From Macrosoma leucophasiata (Eukaryota; Arthropoda; Insecta; Lepidoptera; Hedylidae): DNA of 64,000 nucleotides. Position 1 is the stretch's first letter. Each line of letters starts with the position of its first letter. The notes under the pieces are model-generated. The model was not told the origin of the DNA and searched no databases. It worked only from the letters and a program-made list of their open reading frames with translations. The position numbers and the translations under genes were made by a program. Location of the stretch: assembly GCA_036365455.1 (NCBI GenBank), contig JAWQUS010000025.1, forward strand, positions 20,248,001-20,312,000. Reading direction: 5' to 3'. Of this stretch, positions 1 to 10,514 are shown in pieces.

Positions 1-328
1 ATTCGACTACATGAAGGCTAGTGCCAAAATAAGTCTTTATTCGACAACGCTGAAACGGGAATTGAGTTTTTACAATACTTTTTATCGAATCCGAATCGAA
101 AAGCGTGCTCCTATAATCGGAACGTACACGAAATACGTGATTTCAGTATAAAAACGAATTAACGATATCTTACTTTGGGTAGTAATAATCGTGTAATTGT
201 ATATTTATGTACCTAAACTGTGCCTACGGAGTAGTTATTTACGTACCGTTTGTTTATTATACTGTAATAAGAAGTGTTATTTCCCTTGTTTTTGTGCTCA
301 AAGCGTGATTGTGTGAGCCAGTACTGAC
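1..328. other. Non-coding, nothing recognised
   Basis: No splice-bounded exon, RNA gene or known element was seen here. The short open frames on the minus strand run into the MITE at 329 and have no protein-like composition. The stretch could be intron or intergenic DNA. Confidence 0.5.
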
Positions 329-453
329 TTAGGGCTCCCACACATAACTGCGAATTCGCATCGCATCGCAAATATCTGCGAACTCGCACGAATACATCGC
401 CTGCGATGTGGCGTCGCATCGCATCGCATCGCAGATTTGTGTGACCGCCCTAA
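329..453. mobile_element. GATGC-rich MITE, copy a (about 125 bp)
   Basis: The two ends are inverted: the left reads TTAGGGCTCCCACACA and the right, reversed, reads TTAGGGCGGTCACACAAA. The interior is made of degenerate GCATCGCATC repeats that also pair with each other, so the whole element can fold. A second, better copy lies at 13136-13307. The terminal inverted repeats, short length and lack of a coding region fit a non-autonomous DNA transposon. The superfamily is not settled because no target duplication is clear. Confidence 0.7.
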
Positions 454-733
454 GCCTACAAATGAGCCTACAGAATATAAAAATACCGACTTTTTATGCA
501 ATGGTGGCATAGTCACCTAGATGTTTAAATGTGTGCGTGAAATTGTTTTTGTATTTTGTTTAAGTCAAGGTGTGAGTTTCGTAGTTATTCGTAGTAATAA
601 ACGATTTTGTAGTGAGCGTGTGTGTCGCACACATTTCCCCCCGTAAAAAATGACAGACTGTTTTGCATCGGTCACAAACGCTATGGCTACTCCCCTCCGG
701 TCCGCCGCGGCCGGTAGCCCGTGTTGCTCTATG
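454..733. other. Non-coding stretch with a GC-rich block at 630-725
   Basis: Most of this stretch is AT-rich. The block around 660-720 is markedly richer in C and G (CCCCTCCGGTCCGCCGCGG region) and abuts the Family 1 copy at 734. It may be the edge of another transposon or a small CpG patch. I do not recognise a gene in it. Confidence 0.3.
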
Positions 734-940
734 AATGGTGGAAAACAAGCGCGCAGCTCACAGATGTTAAGTGATGTCTACAGCCTATAGACATCTACAC
801 AAATACCAGAGGTCAAAATGTAGATGCGTTGCCACCTCTGAAACCTCAGTTTTTGTCTCTGTGATGGTTATTATGGGGCCATACATTACCACCTAACCGG
901 AACACAGTAGTACTGAACACTACCTTTTGGCGGCAGTTAA
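734..940 (-). repeat. Family 1 SINE-like repeat, partial
   Basis: Read on the minus strand this matches the 3' two thirds of Family 1: the GGCAGATGCGTTGCC-type block, the CAGAGGTCAAAATG block and the TAACCGGAACACAGTAGT block are all present in order. The 5' end is missing where the mariner element begins, suggesting the mariner inserted into or beside it. Confidence 0.75.
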
Positions 941-958
941 ATTACGTGATAACATAAT

Positions 959-1978
959 AGGTTGGGGAAAAAGTCTTTTCGCATTATAGTATGTATGAAC
1001 TTGTAATAAAATCTCTTTGGCTGTAGTATTTGTATCTGGCTGGTTTTGGTATCATTGAAAGTTAAAATTTTAAAGAACATAATTCCAAAATTCAAATTAG
1101 GCAAATGTGTGATTTTCATTTGTTTTTCGTACTGTCAAGATGAGTGAATCTAATGAAGAAATTCGATACATTTTAAAATTTTACTACAAAAAACTGTAAA
1201 AATGCAACGCAAGCCGCGAAAAAAATTTGCGATTTTTATGGACCTAGTGCAGTGTCTGTGAGAGTAGCACAATTTGGTTTAAGCGTACAATCCGGAAATT
1301 TTGATGTCAAAAATGCACCTCGCTCTGGTCGCCCTATTACGGATAAAATGGATGCCATTTTGGAAAAAGTGGAGCAAGATCGACATATCAGTAGTTACGA
1401 CGTAGCTGAAGAACTGAGAATTGATCACAAAACAGTTTTGGCGCATTTGAAAAAAGCTGGGTACAAAAAAAAGCTCGATATTTGGGTACCTCACGAGCTC
1501 ACTGAAAGAAACCTAATGAACCATGTACTCATTTGTGATTCTTTATTACGACGTAATGAAACCGAATCATTTTTCATTTCACCGAAGAAGCTGATAACTG
1601 GTGATGAAAAGTGGATCACGTACGACAAGAACGTGCGAAAAAGGTCGTGGTCAAAGGCCGGTCAGGCTTCACAGACTGGCGAAACCCGGGTTAACTCGCA
1701 ATAAGGTGATGTTGTGTGTATGGTGGGATTGGAAGGGCATTATTCATTATGAGCTATTACCACCAGGCAGAACTATTGATTCTGAACTCTACTGCGAACA
1801 ACTGATGTGATTAAGCAAGAAGTTGAGAGAAAGCGGCCGGAATTGATCAACAGAAGGGGTGTGGTGTTTCATCATGATATCGCTAGACCTCACACATCTA
1901 TAGCCACTCAGCAATTTAATTAAGAGAGTTTGGCTGGGAGGTGTTAATGCATCCGCCGTATAGTCCTGACCTTGCTGA
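959..1978 (+). mobile_element. Mariner transposon, 3'-truncated
   Basis: The left end at about 959-990 (AGGTTGGGGAAAAAGTC) looks like a mariner terminal repeat and is followed at the expected distance by a transposase reading frame. The similarity stops abruptly at about 1978, just after the SPDLA-coding stretch, where a GC-rich foldback begins. No right terminal repeat is seen. The remaining ~1.0 kb compares with about 1.3 kb for a complete mariner, so about a quarter is lost and the copy cannot move by itself. Confidence 0.85.
1140..1978 (+). pseudogene. Mariner transposase pseudogene (DD34D family)
   Basis: The frame opens at ATG 1140 (MSESNEEIRYILKF) and stops after about 18 codons at an indel. 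It resumes in another frame through the helix-turn-helix region (PRSGRP, then the HISSYDVAEEL and HKTVLAHLKKAG helices) and the catalytic start TGDEKWITYD, first Asp codon at 1603. A second frameshift lies near 1675-1690. The next frame holds the WWDWKGIIHYELLPPGRTI core and ends at an in-frame TGA at 1808 of the CGA-to-TGA type, typical of CpG decay. The second catalytic Asp survives at 1876 (HHD-ARPHT, with Asn changed to Ile after it). The third Asp (the PSDY motif) lies beyond the truncation. Several independent lesions show an old, inactive copy. The family is certain; the subfamily (cecropia/irritans-like) is an inference from sequence character. Confidence 0.92.
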
Positions 1979-2052
1979 AACGCACTAGCGGTTAGCCGCG
2001 GGAGCGGGTAACCGCGCGATTAGCCGCTCCCGCGGCTAACCACTAGTGCGTT
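1979..2052. mobile_element. GC-rich foldback (29-bp arms)
   Basis: Bases 1979-2007 and 2024-2052 are inverted copies of each other with one mismatch, separated by a 16-base loop. The arms are very GC-rich (GGTTAGCCGCGGGAGCGG), unlike the surrounding AT-rich DNA. It sits exactly where the mariner copy ends. It is best read as a tiny foldback MITE or the terminal part of one; no target duplication is evident. Confidence 0.6.
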
Positions 2053-2709
2053 AGGGCGCAAAGGTTTGTACGGAATCCTCGATGCGCGAATCCGACTCGC
2101 ACTTTGCCGAGTTTTATCTATAAAAATATTAACTATAGTGAAAATAGATAGAGAAAATATCAAATAAAATGCGCAAGTAATGAATTTCCACACCTGAGAC
2201 TACATACTTAATTGAATATGCATTTATATAAACGTAAAGCCTTCTGAATAATTCCACTTTTACTTTGTGAAACGTATAAAGTAACGAATTCAATGTTTAT
2301 TTGTTTCCTTCCTACAAAACTTGAATATGGCAGTGTGGCCATCAAGGGAACATTTGCTTTACATGACTGGTTCATGCAGCGAAATCTGGCCCTGGCGAAA
2401 CTATATGAGTAAACATTTTACGTTTATGTTTGTTACTGAGAAAGCGTTTGTATTGGACAGGCTAAGTGCGAGTCGTACTTGGAAAATGCGGGTTTCGAAA
2501 ATAATACTTACTTATTTTATAATTAAGGATGAGAAACAGAACTCTATTCGTGTCTTTTTCTTTTTCCCTCGTTTTGAATCGTGTTTTATATGAAGAAATA
2601 CCTGCAACATGGGCGGTCGAAGATTTAAAGTCGCGTTTTGATATTTCATTATACAATAGTTAATCGGACATCCGTTTGAATAATTAAAAGGCGACTACTG
2701 TATTCACTG
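2053..2709. other. Non-coding, transposon-end remnant then nothing
   Basis: Bases 2055-2115 (GTACGGAATCCTCGATGCGC and following) look like a repeat-end fragment of a kind common in moth genomes, judged by character only. The rest shows no exon or RNA. An open frame at 2321-2593 has no recognisable composition and I do not call it a gene. Confidence 0.35.
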
Positions 2710-2808
2710 ATGGTAGAGTCCCAGTGTAGGAGCTCGAGGGCGTAGGCACCACTGCATTACCTAATCTATCTGCCGCCAAATGTTAGTGTTCAGCAATATC
2801 GTGTTATG
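2710..2808 (+). repeat. Family 1 SINE-like repeat, 5' fragment
   Basis: This matches the first ~100 bases of Family 1: TGGTAGAGTCCCAGTG, GTAGGCACCACTGCATTACC and GTTAGTGTTCAGCAATATCG in order. Similarity stops before the CCGGTCAGGTGG block. Confidence 0.75.
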
Positions 2809-3381
2809 TGACCTATATAAAAATGTCGTGGCCTATATAAAATGAGTAAAAGAATCTTTACTAAAATATGTGGCTATTGAATTCAATTTTACAATCGTTT
2901 TTAATTCTGCCTCTAAGTAGTTCATTGTTTAGAAGAAAAAGCTAGATTAATAAATACTCAGTTACTAAACAGGTACCTACTTCAGAGTAATTTATCATTT
3001 GTTATGTTAGCTGTATATTACATTCAAACCAGCTGGTAATTTTGAATTTAAGTACATACATTGTATCCCGATCACAACACTATCTATCGGATCCAAATTT
3101 TATCCAAATTTTGAAGTTCAGTGTTCACAACTCACCTCGGTACAAGTACATGATTAAAGATACGCAAAAAAAACCGGGTATCTGTTGTGTGATAAAAAAA
3201 TGCAGTTAATGCACTCAAGTATCGCGCAACACCAGGGAAAGCAAGGTGCGCCCAGATACGACCAGTTTTGGCTTATGTAACCTTCTTAATATGGTCCAAC
3301 TTCAACGACCAAGGGTTTTATTGAAATTATATCAATGCAATGCAGATTTCACTTTTAAAGTTTGGTTATTTAAGAGATTAT
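2809..3381. other. Non-coding, nothing recognised
   Basis: AT-rich stretch with no supported exon, RNA or repeat end. It separates two Family 1 copies. Confidence 0.4.
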
Positions 3382-3692
3382 TGGTGGTAGAGCTTCAGTG
3401 ACGGAGTTCGCGGGCGTAGGCACCATCGCATTACCTAATATACTTGCCGCTAAATGGTAGTGTTCAGCACTATCGTGTTCCGGTCAGGTGGTAATGTACG
3501 GCTCCGTAATTTCCGGCACAGAGGCATAACACCTTAGGCCTCAGGAGTGGCAACGCATATGCATTTTGACCTCTGGTCAATGTGTGGGTTGACACCCACA
3601 CAATGACCAGATCATAGGCTGCAGTCATCACTTAACATCAATGTGAACTGTATGCTTGTTTGCCACTTTCATAACATAAAAAAAGAAAAAAA
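3382..3692 (+). repeat. Family 1 SINE-like repeat, full length
   Basis: One of the best copies. It runs from the 5' GGTGGTAGAGCTTCAGTGAC through GTAGGCACCATCGC, GTGTTCCGGTCAGGTGG, ACCTTAGGCCTCAGGAGTGG and TTTTGACCTCTGGTCA to TGCCACTTTCATAACATAAA and an A-rich tail. The tail and the 5'-truncated sister copies point to retroposition by LINE machinery. A small GGGTTGACACCC inverted duplication interrupts the middle. No clear tRNA, 7SL or 5S promoter was found, so calling it a SINE is provisional. Confidence 0.85.
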
Positions 3693-3981
3693 ATTGCGTG
3701 GTCGAGAGCGCGTAGGTGACGTTGGTTAATTACTTCTATTCATATGACGTTAAAATTCGGCGCGGGTAGAAATTAACAGCTTTGCTATTCCTAATTTCCA
3801 CTTTTATGGCCCTTTGATATAAGGTTTAAATTGAAATGCTATGAAACTGGACCATAGCGCTTAATATTACCATTAAATGGTAAATGTGCGGCAAACAGAT
3901 TATTAAGCAATGAGGTGTTATCACAAATTTCAAAAGTAATCTATAAGTACTAATTACTGATATCTAATATATATTATTAAT

Positions 3982-4180
3982 ATTATAAAGCTGAAGGGTT
4001 TGTTTGTTTGTTTATTTTAACGTGCTAATCTCAGGAACTACGGGTCTGATTTGAAAAAATCTTTCAATGTTAGATAGCCCATTTATCGAGGAAGGCTTTA
4101 GGCTATATAACATCACGCTAAGACGAATAGGAGAGGGTAGGTAACATCCACCGGCGCGAAACCGGGGCGGTCCGCTAGAT
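3982..4180 (+). repeat. LINE-like 3' tail repeat, copy 1 of 3
   Basis: The segment begins TATTATAAAGCTGAAGGGTT and carries the landmarks ATTTGAAAAAATC, AGATAGCCCATTTATCGAGG and GAAACCGGGGCGG. The same landmarks recur at 23849-24047 (reverse) and 36193-36370. This is probably the non-coding 3' end of an RTE-like retrotransposon; no coding part is attached. Confidence 0.65.
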
Positions 4181-6431
4181 ATGCTTTATACTTCAAGTAA
4201 TCATTTAAAAAGTAACTAATCGCTATTAAATCGTTCTGTTATCTAGGTTTCGAACACCGTACCTAGAAATCTATCTCCAGTTTTATATCCTCATCCTTTA
4301 GTTCTTATAGAAGATATTACAACACAAATGATGTACTTGTTAATTTCATATAATAATATTTTAAAACTGGAAAAAAATCAAGATATATCGAAATAGAAAA
4401 TGATACCAAAAAGGTAAGGTTTTCTGGCAATATTATAGTATTGTCAGAAATAAATAGTATCTACAAATATTATAGTTAACAAAAATAAGGTTAATTAGAT
4501 ATATTGTATCGTTTCTAAATGTACAAATTCTTTCACAAATATCTAATCGAAATTGAGAAAGGTTTTGTTAATTGCTATGTTTACTTAAGAGACCAATGAT
4601 TGAGTAATTGGTCATCATCAGCTACTCATCGACGTCAATACTAGGGCCGACGACCTCCCATCGTCTATATTTTGTCAATCTCGATTTTTTAGGGTTGCAC
4701 AAAAAATCCACCGTTTCTAATTTCGTTAAAAGCGTGAATGATTACAAAAAGTTACTGTGTTTTGTTTATTGGACTATTGAATTTCGCAGTTTTTTACTTT
4801 TATTGCCTTTTCTTAAGTTGTTGAAAAATTACAATAGATGTGATAAATCAAAGAAAAACTTGTTGACAACTTAATTAATATGATTTAGGTACATTTAACT
4901 GAATAGGCAGCCTTTCAGTTAAAATGATAGTTATCTTTTTGAGTCCCTTAACATAAGTGGTGAGTCTATTCACATAAAGGGAGCACAATTCCAATACTAT
5001 TTCTACAGGGTTAATTGAAATTAGCATATCACCTCTTACAGGCTGCCTCTTTACATTAATCCCAACGTTAGTTCTACAACTTTTTACAAAACATGATAAG
5101 TAAACCAAAAAACAGGCGATATTTATGCCTAGGCAAGGTGCATGGCTTACTAAGACGCTCAGAGTAAATGCCAGCCATGCCAGTTAAGTAAAAAAAACAA
5201 ATTTTCGTATGGGAAAACTTCAATTTAAAAAAGTCGTGGAATAAATTTTAATGTAGGTATTTGGTATTGATGTAGAGAGGCTGCCTGCAAGAGATGATGC
5301 GCTTATTTTAAGTAACCCTGTATACCTACATGCTCGGGGATTGTGACCTTAAGCTTGACAACAGTCGCCTAGTAAGTCGAGGAAAATGAATTCCTAAAAT
5401 ATTAATGAGTATTTATAAAACAACAAATTTTAAGACCAAAGTTTTGTTAGAAAAACCAGTCAGTCACGTTTGAATTACCGGCCAGCAAACGACCGCTAGA
5501 CATAAAAATAATAAAAAAAGCCTCACGACAAGCGATAAAGACATTAAACTCATCACAAATAGATTTACAGCAAAAGTGAATTAGAAAATGTCTGCATCCA
5601 ATTAATTTCAACTTTTATAGTCAAAGACATTTCCCCTTTTTTCCTTGCTAATAAAGTTAAGCCAATCGTGGATACCAGGACATCAGAAAGTAGTAAGTGT
5701 TTGCACGCCTTATATGGCGCAGCAGCTTTCGCAGCGCACTGGTCCTCAACCGAAGTGGACAGGTTAATGACACGAATCAAATTCGATATTTCAAATAAAG
5801 AACTTATTAGATCGCCCACTGTCATATTGCAATTAGTGTGTTGGTGTAAATAGCGTTTCGTAAAACGATCGTTCTTATAAAATATGAGAACAATCGAATT
5901 ATAATGATGTGGAATTTTAAAATTTAAACCTCTCATCGATATAGTATGTTCTTAGGTTTTCGCGAGCTGCACTCATTGAAATAAAACTAGTTTTCGGATT
6001 TATCTCGCGTATGCTAAACTAAAATGATTATTTAATATCTCTCATCGATAACTATTTGGCGAAGTATTAGCAGGCCTCTACTACTACAACAGTGGCTCCG
6101 AGATCGATTCCCAGGTTAAGGTGCAAATAATATCGAGAATGGTCCATTAAAGTTTTTATATCAACCGTTGCAGCCTCCCTGAACAGAGAGGGTCATAGCC
6201 TGGTTAATGGGATTCCGCGTGCTATATACGAAGTGGTACGAAACTGCGGGTCGAAAATCACGCTCGTAACTAACAGTTATCAGGATATAATATTTTTGAG
6301 GTTATGATAAAGAAAGAAATTAAATATTTTGCGTCAAGTACACTAAAAGATTAAGTAATCTTTTTTTCATAAAATTAGCCAGCAACAACTAAACAAAGCT
6401 TTAGTTCTAAACATTGCCAATATTTAGAAAA
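4181..6431. other. Non-coding stretch of 2.2 kb
   Basis: I see no splice-bounded exon or known element. An open frame at 5565-5936 (minus, 123 codons) has no recognisable motif, and I do not accept it. At 6064-6113 a CTACTACTAC...GATCGATTCCCAGGT stretch faintly resembles a tRNA-derived SINE head. Most likely intronic or intergenic DNA. Confidence 0.4.
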
Positions 6432-6481
6432 GAAACTCATTTATTCATTTAGGGTGACAGGCACCTCTTATTGATAGTGCA
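6432..6481 (-). repeat. LINE 3'-end fragment ((TTCTGA)n-tailed family)
   Basis: AACTCATTTATTCATTTAGG and GTGACAGGCACCTCTTAT match the ends at 19692, 28622 and 53711, but the (TTCTGA)n tail is missing here. It is a short, decayed copy. Confidence 0.55.
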
Positions 6482-6824
6482 ATATGTCAGAATCAACAAA
6501 AAGTACTTCACATCGTGGTATTTGTTGAAGACGTGACAAAATATTGCAATATATATCTTAAGAGAAAACCGAACTACGTGATTGCGCAATAATTGTGACA
6601 TCACAGCACATCGTGTCGGGCTCCTTAGCATGTTTCCATCAAATTGGCGAATGGTTTCAAGAGTTCGTAGTGAAACGGCACAGCCTCGGGTCGTGCCAGG
6701 ATCTCGTGATCTACTCATCTGGTGTCGACATCACTAAGCGCACGTCACCTATTATGTGCTTAGATGTTATTGAGTAAAATAAACATTAAGATTTACTTAG
6801 ATCTGTAATATGAATAATGAAGGC

Positions 6825-6990
6825 ATCGAGATGTGACGACTCCTCTAATGGAGGAAAATTCTTCTAGTGCAGTCAATTAATCGAACAATGGCGGTCAAAC
6901 CATTTTGAAAGGGCGGTAGTAAAAATAACAACGCGGGCTGGGCAGCAACGTCCCGCAATAAAACTACCGCCTCTGCGATCAATCAATCTC
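6825..6990 (+). mobile_element. RTE LINE 5'-end fragment
   Basis: This matches the 5' untranslated end of the full-length RTE at 24382-27597. It shows CATCGAGATGTGACGAC, TCTTCTAGTGCAGTCA, CAATGGCGGTCAAACCAT and GGCAGCAACGTCCCGCAATA in the same order. The coding region is absent, so the piece is truncated at its 3' side. The bases between 6920 and 6945 differ from the intact element. Confidence 0.75.
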
Positions 6991-7228
6991 CATTAATGTA
7001 ATGAAAAGGAAAGATTTGATTTTGTGTTACAAACAACTCAAAACATTACTTTAGGTATGGATTTCACAAATTTTGCGTACCTTCATTTCTACTCTGGTCA
7101 GAGATTTTTTAATATTTTTTTAAGTAACACAAAAGACAGCCTGTCTTTTACTTTGATAAAAACCAAAATCGCTTCGGCTACGCCGACAAAGCTGCGGGCG
7201 AAACATGCTTGTAGTTTGATATATTTAT

Positions 7229-7362
7229 GGCCGAATACTCAAACGTCACTCAATTTTAAGCAACGCTCAAATGTGCGCTATCTCTATCGTTTTAACGTGT
7301 TTTATAAAGACAGAAGACTTTTAAGTCCCACTTAGATTTAAGTGACGTTTGAGTATTTGGCC
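7229..7362. mobile_element. MITE with ~25-bp inverted ends (134 bp)
   Basis: The left end reads GGCCGAATACTCAAACGTCA and the right end, reversed, reads GGCCAAATACTCAAACGTCA. The pairing continues a few bases inward. There is no coding capacity. It is a non-autonomous DNA transposon of unknown superfamily. Confidence 0.8.
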
Positions 7363-7802
7363 GTTCATCCCTCTAACCAAACGCTATTTATAACAACCAA
7401 AACGAAACAGATGATTTCCGACGCCCAAAAATAACAACACGAATTGCCAATAATTGGGCGAACAAGCGAGAGTGATACATTCAGTTATTAGCACTCACTT
7501 TTACTTCTCCCAAATAGCAAAGCAATTGAATGCTCACGGTCCATCAATTCACACTTCGAAACTTGCATTCACCCGCGACTTCAAGTTACATAATGTTTTC
7601 CTAATTTCACGCGAGAACCCAAAATATCGTCGAGAGACATGGAGTGGCTCGTCAGTGAAAGTGTGAAAATTGATTAAACCATTTCTAGACTTATCCGAAC
7701 AAACAGGCATTAGTAGGTACCATCTACAGAAATATGAATTAAATAAGGCAATATTATTTTTATGGTACTGTCACTTGGGATTCGGTACAGAGTAAATATT
7801 TG
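7363..7802. other. Non-coding, nothing recognised
   Basis: No exon, RNA or repeat end could be supported in this stretch. Confidence 0.35.
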
Positions 7803-8019
7803 AAAAATAATAATAAAATACGCTTACACTCACAGCCCCACACTAGATATAAACCTGTCGTGGGTCCCGTTGTACACACACAACACATACCTACACATAC
7901 ACCCAGACCCGAAACAAATATTTATAGACCATACAAATATTTGTCTCGGTGCGAGGATCGAACCCCCGACACTTCGAATCAAACGGTCATTTCACACCGC
8001 TGGTCTAACCGGGTCGTCA
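7803..8019 (-). repeat. Family 2 tRNA-headed SINE
   Basis: On the minus strand the head starts near 8019 (GACGACCCGGTTAGACCAGC) and carries a box-B-like GGGTTCGATCCTCGC about 50 bases in, as in tRNA-derived SINEs. The body holds two ACAAATATTTG-type motifs, then a GT-rich part and CACGACAGG, and ends in an A/T-rich tail at about 7803. Two more copies are at 12960-13344 and 14303-14442. Confidence 0.8.
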
Positions 8020-8056
8020 AATATTTGGGGTTTTTATATAAATAAATTAATCGAAG

Positions 8057-8130
8057 GCGTCGGGATGGCGCCCTCTAGTGGAGGAAAATTCTTCCTCTAG
8101 TAATGAGTCAACCAAACAATCTCGATTGAA
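8057..8130 (+). mobile_element. RTE LINE 5'-end fragment
   Basis: GAAGGCGTCGGGATGG, CTCTAGTGGAGGAAAATTCT and TCTAGTAATGAGTCAACCAA correspond to the 5' end of the intact RTE at 27597. After about 8130 the sequence diverges. An open frame from 8078 to 8500 starts in this fragment but has no recognised domain. Confidence 0.7.
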
Positions 8131-8415
8131 CCATTCCAATAACCCTGTAGCGTCCACTACATTAAAGCGCCAACTAGTGGCACAGACGAAACCTCACAGT
8201 AGTGTCTTGTACGGTAGATGGCGTGTCAATCGAATAACATTGCAGATTTCTCAAGAGATGGCCTATATACAACTTCCCAACGTCAATCGTTGGGCCGCGG
8301 CCCGACAGGCGCTACCACCATGGTACCACAATGGCAGAGAATATGTAATAATACTACGTATAGAATGGACACTTCGAAGTCCTGCCATTCCCATCACCCA
8401 ACCGCCTCCGAATCC
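8131..8415. other. Unassigned stretch, possibly divergent RTE 5' region
   Basis: More GC than its surroundings (TTGGGCCGCGGCCCGACAGG near 8290) and continuous with the RTE-like 5' end on its left. I cannot assign it. It could be the 5' part of a different RTE subfamily. Confidence 0.3.
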
Positions 8416-8470
8416 GAAAATACCAACCGTCGCCCATAAAAGGGGCTTATGGGCGACGGTTGGTATTTTC
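8416..8470. repeat. Perfect 24-bp hairpin
   Basis: Bases 8416-8439 and 8447-8470 are exact reverse complements, with a 7-base loop (AAGGGGC). The pairing stops sharply at both outer edges. This is not a rho-independent terminator in a eukaryote. It may be a young foldback or a template-switch product. Confidence 0.9.
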
Positions 8471-9415
8471 TACGTGCCACGCACACAGGTGCACGTGTAA
8501 ATACACGTCACTGATTGATGTCTGCGTCTGTGTAATAGAGACCAAATTAAGCGTTTGTATGAAATTTGGTGGAGTGTCCGCGGTGTGACAATGGTTACCT
8601 ACTTTGGAGTTTGATAATGTGCCTGGAGATTTCCATAGGCTCGCTACCTATTACATGAGACGAAACGTAACTGGCGAATCGCGAGTGTTTGTATGCATAA
8701 ATGCACCTTACCTATTATATTATACTAATTCAAGATAAGATAAATACCCTACACAATTTAAAAAAATATTTCATTGCTATTCAGCGTTTTCCGCATAAGC
8801 ATTTAAGATACAATCACAAAACACTAATCAACTTTCAAAATCCAAATTAAATCTCAATTAATAATAAAAATAAAAACAAACGATAAACCAATTCGTGTTA
8901 CGCACTCATATCTCAAGTTTAATCTCCCGTTCAGATATAATACCGTTCACTCTTGTTAAACTTTCTACACACGATTTTATGTGTATGTGTGTGTATAATA
9001 TTTAACTTAAGTGACCTAATGACTTCTAAAGCATGCATAAGCTCTTGAAGCTCGAAACTAGGAAGTTAGCAACCTTTTCCCTTCGCTTAACAAATAAGGT
9101 TGCGTAGTTAGGTATCAATTTAAAGGCAACTTAAAAAAAAATGAACTTCTTAAATCGATAAAAAAAACGACGTAAATTTGAAACGATTGTACATCAACTG
9201 TACTTAAATACAACTTAAATTGTGAGTTTACTTAAAAAGCCTTTTTTTATATAAAAGTTAAATAAATACAGTATGAGTACTTATGTACTAAGCACGTACT
9301 AACTTCAGACTGTTTAAGTTACATTTGCGGATGAATTGTCACCTAAGTCGCTTTTATCTGTTTAGCAACGAATTTCAGACATGTTTTAAGCTTTCACGAT
9401 TTGTATTCATATTTT
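8471..9415. other. Non-coding, nothing recognised
   Basis: No supported exon or known element. Just downstream of the next hairpin, at about 9527, GTGTGCGCGCGCATCGT occurs, and it recurs at about 15924. This hints at another dispersed repeat. Confidence 0.4.
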
Positions 9416-9496
9416 TACACTGTGAACGGGACTTAGTCGCGTACTATTTTAATCGAATAAAATAGTACGCGATTCCCGAGTCCCGTTCACAGTGTA
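9416..9496. mobile_element. Foldback MITE, ~37-bp arms
   Basis: The left arm (TACACTGTGAACGGGACT then CGCGTACTATTTTA) and the right arm are inverted copies with a small bulge, closing on a very short loop near 9455. The element is almost entirely hairpin. The sequence context is otherwise AT-rich. Confidence 0.75.
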
Positions 9497-10052
9497 TAAA
9501 TATATTTTCAGACTGTCGCTTTTATCTGTCGGTGTGCGCGCGCATCGTAAATTCATAATTCATCACTCTCATATTTTTTTCCTAACGCGTCGGGGAAGTA
9601 TCAAAATATGTTTTTCTTTAGTATTTCGGGTGGACATGGAGAAACTATAAGGGTTCCTTGCATGTTACGTAACCCTAAAGAGTAAATTCACATTTTAACT
9701 TGGTAACTCGCAACCTACCTTATCAATCCAGTCGACATTCAATCAGCAATCGAAACGATTCTCATTGCTCCAGCATTCGTTTTAGTTTTTTCATCACATG
9801 ACATATAGCCATGTTAAGAAATTATGATAATCAATCTACCAGCTAAACAGATTGTACAATACAGTGTATATTCGCATGATGTAATCTCACTTTCTACTCA
9901 CAATGTACACATATTTGTAAACATATTGTATGTATACATATTTACACTTTGCAGTTATGAATGGTGACGAATTATGGTTCTTTCACAATGTTGAAGATAC
10001 CTGTATGCATTTCCTACGCTAAGAGATAAACAGAAGCCCGGGATTCTCACTG

Positions 10053-10250
10053 TTGGTAGAACTGCAGCGACGGATCTCAAAGGCGTAGGCACCACCGCAT
10101 TATCTAATATACTTGCCGCTAAACGATAGTGTTCAGCACTATCATATTCTGGTCAGGTGATAATGATTCCCTGAAATTTCCGACAGTACAGACTCATAAC
10201 ACCTTACTTAGGCTTCAGGAATGGCAACGAATTTACATTTAAATTTCTGA
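10053..10250 (+). repeat. Family 1 SINE-like repeat, 3'-truncated
   Basis: TTGGTAGAACTGCAGCGACG, GTAGGCACCACCGCATTA, AGTGTTCAGCACTATCAT and AGGAATGGCAACG follow the Family 1 order. The 3' third and A-tail are missing. Confidence 0.75.
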
Positions 10251-10366
10251 TTTCATGTCCCTAGATGTTGATAAACGACTTATGAAATGACTCAATACTA
10301 ATCATATGACTTAACAATCACGTCAATCGAAAAACAACAAACACGATATTGTGCCTGTTGTCGATT

Positions 10367-10490
10367 GATTCAGCACTATAGTGTGTATAGTAATGGTGTT
10401 CAGCACTATAGTGTGTAAGTGTAGTAATAGTGTTCAGTACTATAGTGTGTAAGTATAGTAATAGTGTTCAGCACTATAGTGTTTTCAGGT
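10367..10490 (+). repeat. 34-bp minisatellite derived from Family 1
   Basis: The unit TGTTCAGCACTATAGTGTGT plus about 14 bases starts at about 10367, 10397, 10431 and 10465, with a period of 30-34. The unit is the AGTGTTCAGCACTATCGTGT core of Family 1 with one C-to-A change that makes CACTATAGTG a palindrome. The array lies between two Family 1 copies. Confidence 0.85.
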
Positions 10491-10514
10491 TAATTAGTGA
10501 TAGCCCCGTAATTT

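Noticed and set aside
5565..5936. A 123-codon minus-strand open frame
   Set aside because: No recognisable motif, no splice context and no clear coding composition. The opposite strand is also partly open, as expected for a chance open stretch.
6064..6113. tRNA-like stretch with CTACTACTAC and GATCGATTCCCAGGT
   Set aside because: It resembles the head of the SINE at 40898 but the box A and stems are not convincing. At most a decayed SINE head.
8078..8500. A 140-codon plus-strand frame starting in an RTE 5' fragment
   Set aside because: It runs through a decayed repeat and then through one arm of the perfect hairpin. No domain is visible.
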